A stretch of DNA of 12,858 bases from NCBI GenBank assembly GCA_023410295.1, contig JAEYPY010000136.1, positions 1 through 12,858 of the forward strand, read 5' to 3'. A program made the position numbers and the translations under genes. This DNA is from Pseudomonadota bacterium (GTDB lineage Bacteria; Pseudomonadota; Alphaproteobacteria; Caulobacterales; Aquidulcibacteraceae). The notes beneath the pieces are model-generated. The model saw nothing but the letters and a program-made list of their open reading frames with translations, had not been told where the DNA came from and made no database searches. Positions 12,106 through 12,858 of this stretch are shown one piece after another; the stretch's first letter is position 1, and each line of letters opens with the position of its first letter.

Positions 12106-12858
12106 ATGCGCATTCTTTTCACTGTTGCCTTCGCCCTCGCCGCACTGCCCGCCGCAGCGCAAACCGCCACCACCCAGCCGCTCACGATGGAGCGGGTGTT
12201 CAGTGATCCCAGTTTGTCGGGGCCGCGGCCGCGGGCGGCGACATTCTCGCCGGACGGACGCTCGATCACCTTCCTGCAGCCCAGGGCCGACGATTCAACC
12301 GTCTTGGATCTCGCCGCCGAGCCCGTTGAAGGCGGCGGCGCGCGCGTGCTGCTCGACGCGCGCGCTCTCGCCGACGACAGCAACCTTTCCGAAGCCGAGC
12401 GTGCACGCCGCGAGCGCATGCGCATCTCGGCGCGCGGCGTCGTCACTTACCATTGGGACGATCAGGGACGCGCGATCCTCGCTCCCGTCGGCGGCGATCT
12501 TTTCGTCGCCGATGCGAGCACCGGCGCCGTGCGCCGCCTCACCGAAACCGCGGCGGACGAGATCGGCGCGCTTTTCTCGCCGGAAGGCCGCTACATTGGC
12601 TTCGTCCGCGACCAAGATCTCTATGTGATCGACACCGCAAGCGGCGCCGAGCGACGCCTCACTGAAGACGGCAGCGGCGCGATCTCGAACGGCGTCGCCG
12701 AGTTCGTCGTGCAGGAGGAGTTCGACCGCTTCTCCGGCTTCTGGTTCGCGCCGGGCGATGAACGCATCGCCTTCACACGCACCGACGAAAGCGCTGTGCC
12801 GCTCATTCAGCGTCCGGAAGTCAACGCCAGCGGCGTCACCGTGGTCGAGCAGCGTTAT
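12106..12858 (+). CDS. Dipeptidyl peptidase IV-like secreted peptidase, S9 family (3' end beyond window)
   Basis: The first 251 residues are present and the frame runs off the window. A signal peptide (residues 1-19, ending PAAAQT) sends it to the periplasm. Beta-propeller blades follow: ATFSPDGRSITFL, LFSPEGRYIGFVRDQDLYVID and WFAPGDERIAFTRTDES. VVQEEFDRFSGFWFAPG (201-217) contains the double Glu (E204-E205) that holds the substrate N-terminus in DPP-IV enzymes. The catalytic Ser-Asp-His domain lies beyond the window. The enzyme should cut X-Pro or X-Ala dipeptides from peptide N-termini. It has no Shine-Dalgarno and a hairpin touching the ATG, so it is probably translated from a leaderless message. 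A closely related prolyl oligopeptidase is less likely because of the EE motif. Confidence 0.9.
   Translation, partial: MRILFTVAFALAALPAAAQTATTQPLTMERVFSDPSLSGPRPRAATFSPDGRSITFLQPRADDSTVLDLAAEPVEGGGARVLLDARALADDSNLSEAERARRERMRISARGVVTYHWDDQGRAILAPVGGDLFVADASTGAVRRLTETAADEIGALFSPEGRYIGFVRDQDLYVIDTASGAERRLTEDGSGAISNGVAEFVVQEEFDRFSGFWFAPGDERIAFTRTDESAVPLIQRPEVNASGVTVVEQRY

Overview
The window looks like a chromosomal stretch from a high-GC alphaproteobacterium of the Caulobacterales/Hyphomonadales type. The strongest pointer is a GcrA cell-cycle regulator gene, with a GANTC site, a near-consensus DnaA box and a CtrA-type TTAACCAT half-site upstream. Two promoters matching the alphaproteobacterial general-stress sigma factor EcfG (GGAAC-N16/17-CGTT) and a PetR-like response regulator agree with this. 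The species cannot be read from the sequence. I see no tRNA, rRNA, CRISPR array, IS element or phage gene.

Left part (1-4068): the 5' 529 codons of a ligase-associated Lhr-type DEXH helicase run leftward off the window. The gene carries a GC-rich palindromic repeat inserted in frame. Divergent from it are three rightward genes: a secreted protein of unknown function, a two-helix membrane protein of unknown function, and a receiver-domain protein whose phosphoacceptor Asp is replaced by Glu.

Middle part (4065-6739): a leftward TetR regulator and an HSL-type alpha/beta hydrolase form a probable operon. Opposite them is a rightward pair of overlapping hotdog thioesterase genes. A TGAC-N5-GTCA dyad lies between the two divergent promoters, so the regulator probably controls both sides. 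This suggests a small acyl-ester or acyl-CoA module.

Next (6808-9412): a leftward branched-chain aminotransferase (ilvE) is followed by a membrane protein and a 30-residue membrane micro-protein. These last two have their own EcfG-type promoter in the 64-base gap after ilvE. Divergent from ilvE is an orphan OmpR/PetR-like response regulator.

Right part (9439-12858): a leftward ABC-2 permease without an ATPase in the window is translationally coupled to a small membrane protein. Then come gcrA with a clear terminator, a hemerythrin-domain gene behind an EcfG-type promoter, and the start of a secreted dipeptidyl-peptidase IV-like gene.

One pattern recurs. Several genes have a strong Shine-Dalgarno sequence. 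Others (starts at 1588, 1668, 2392, 5847, 12106) have a TAGnnn -10-like hexamer 6-8 bases before the ATG and no usable ribosome binding site, which suggests leaderless transcripts. I found no clear new defence or mobile system. The better leads are the stress-regulated micro-protein operon, the tandem hotdog pair, the pseudo-receiver and the intragenic repeat.
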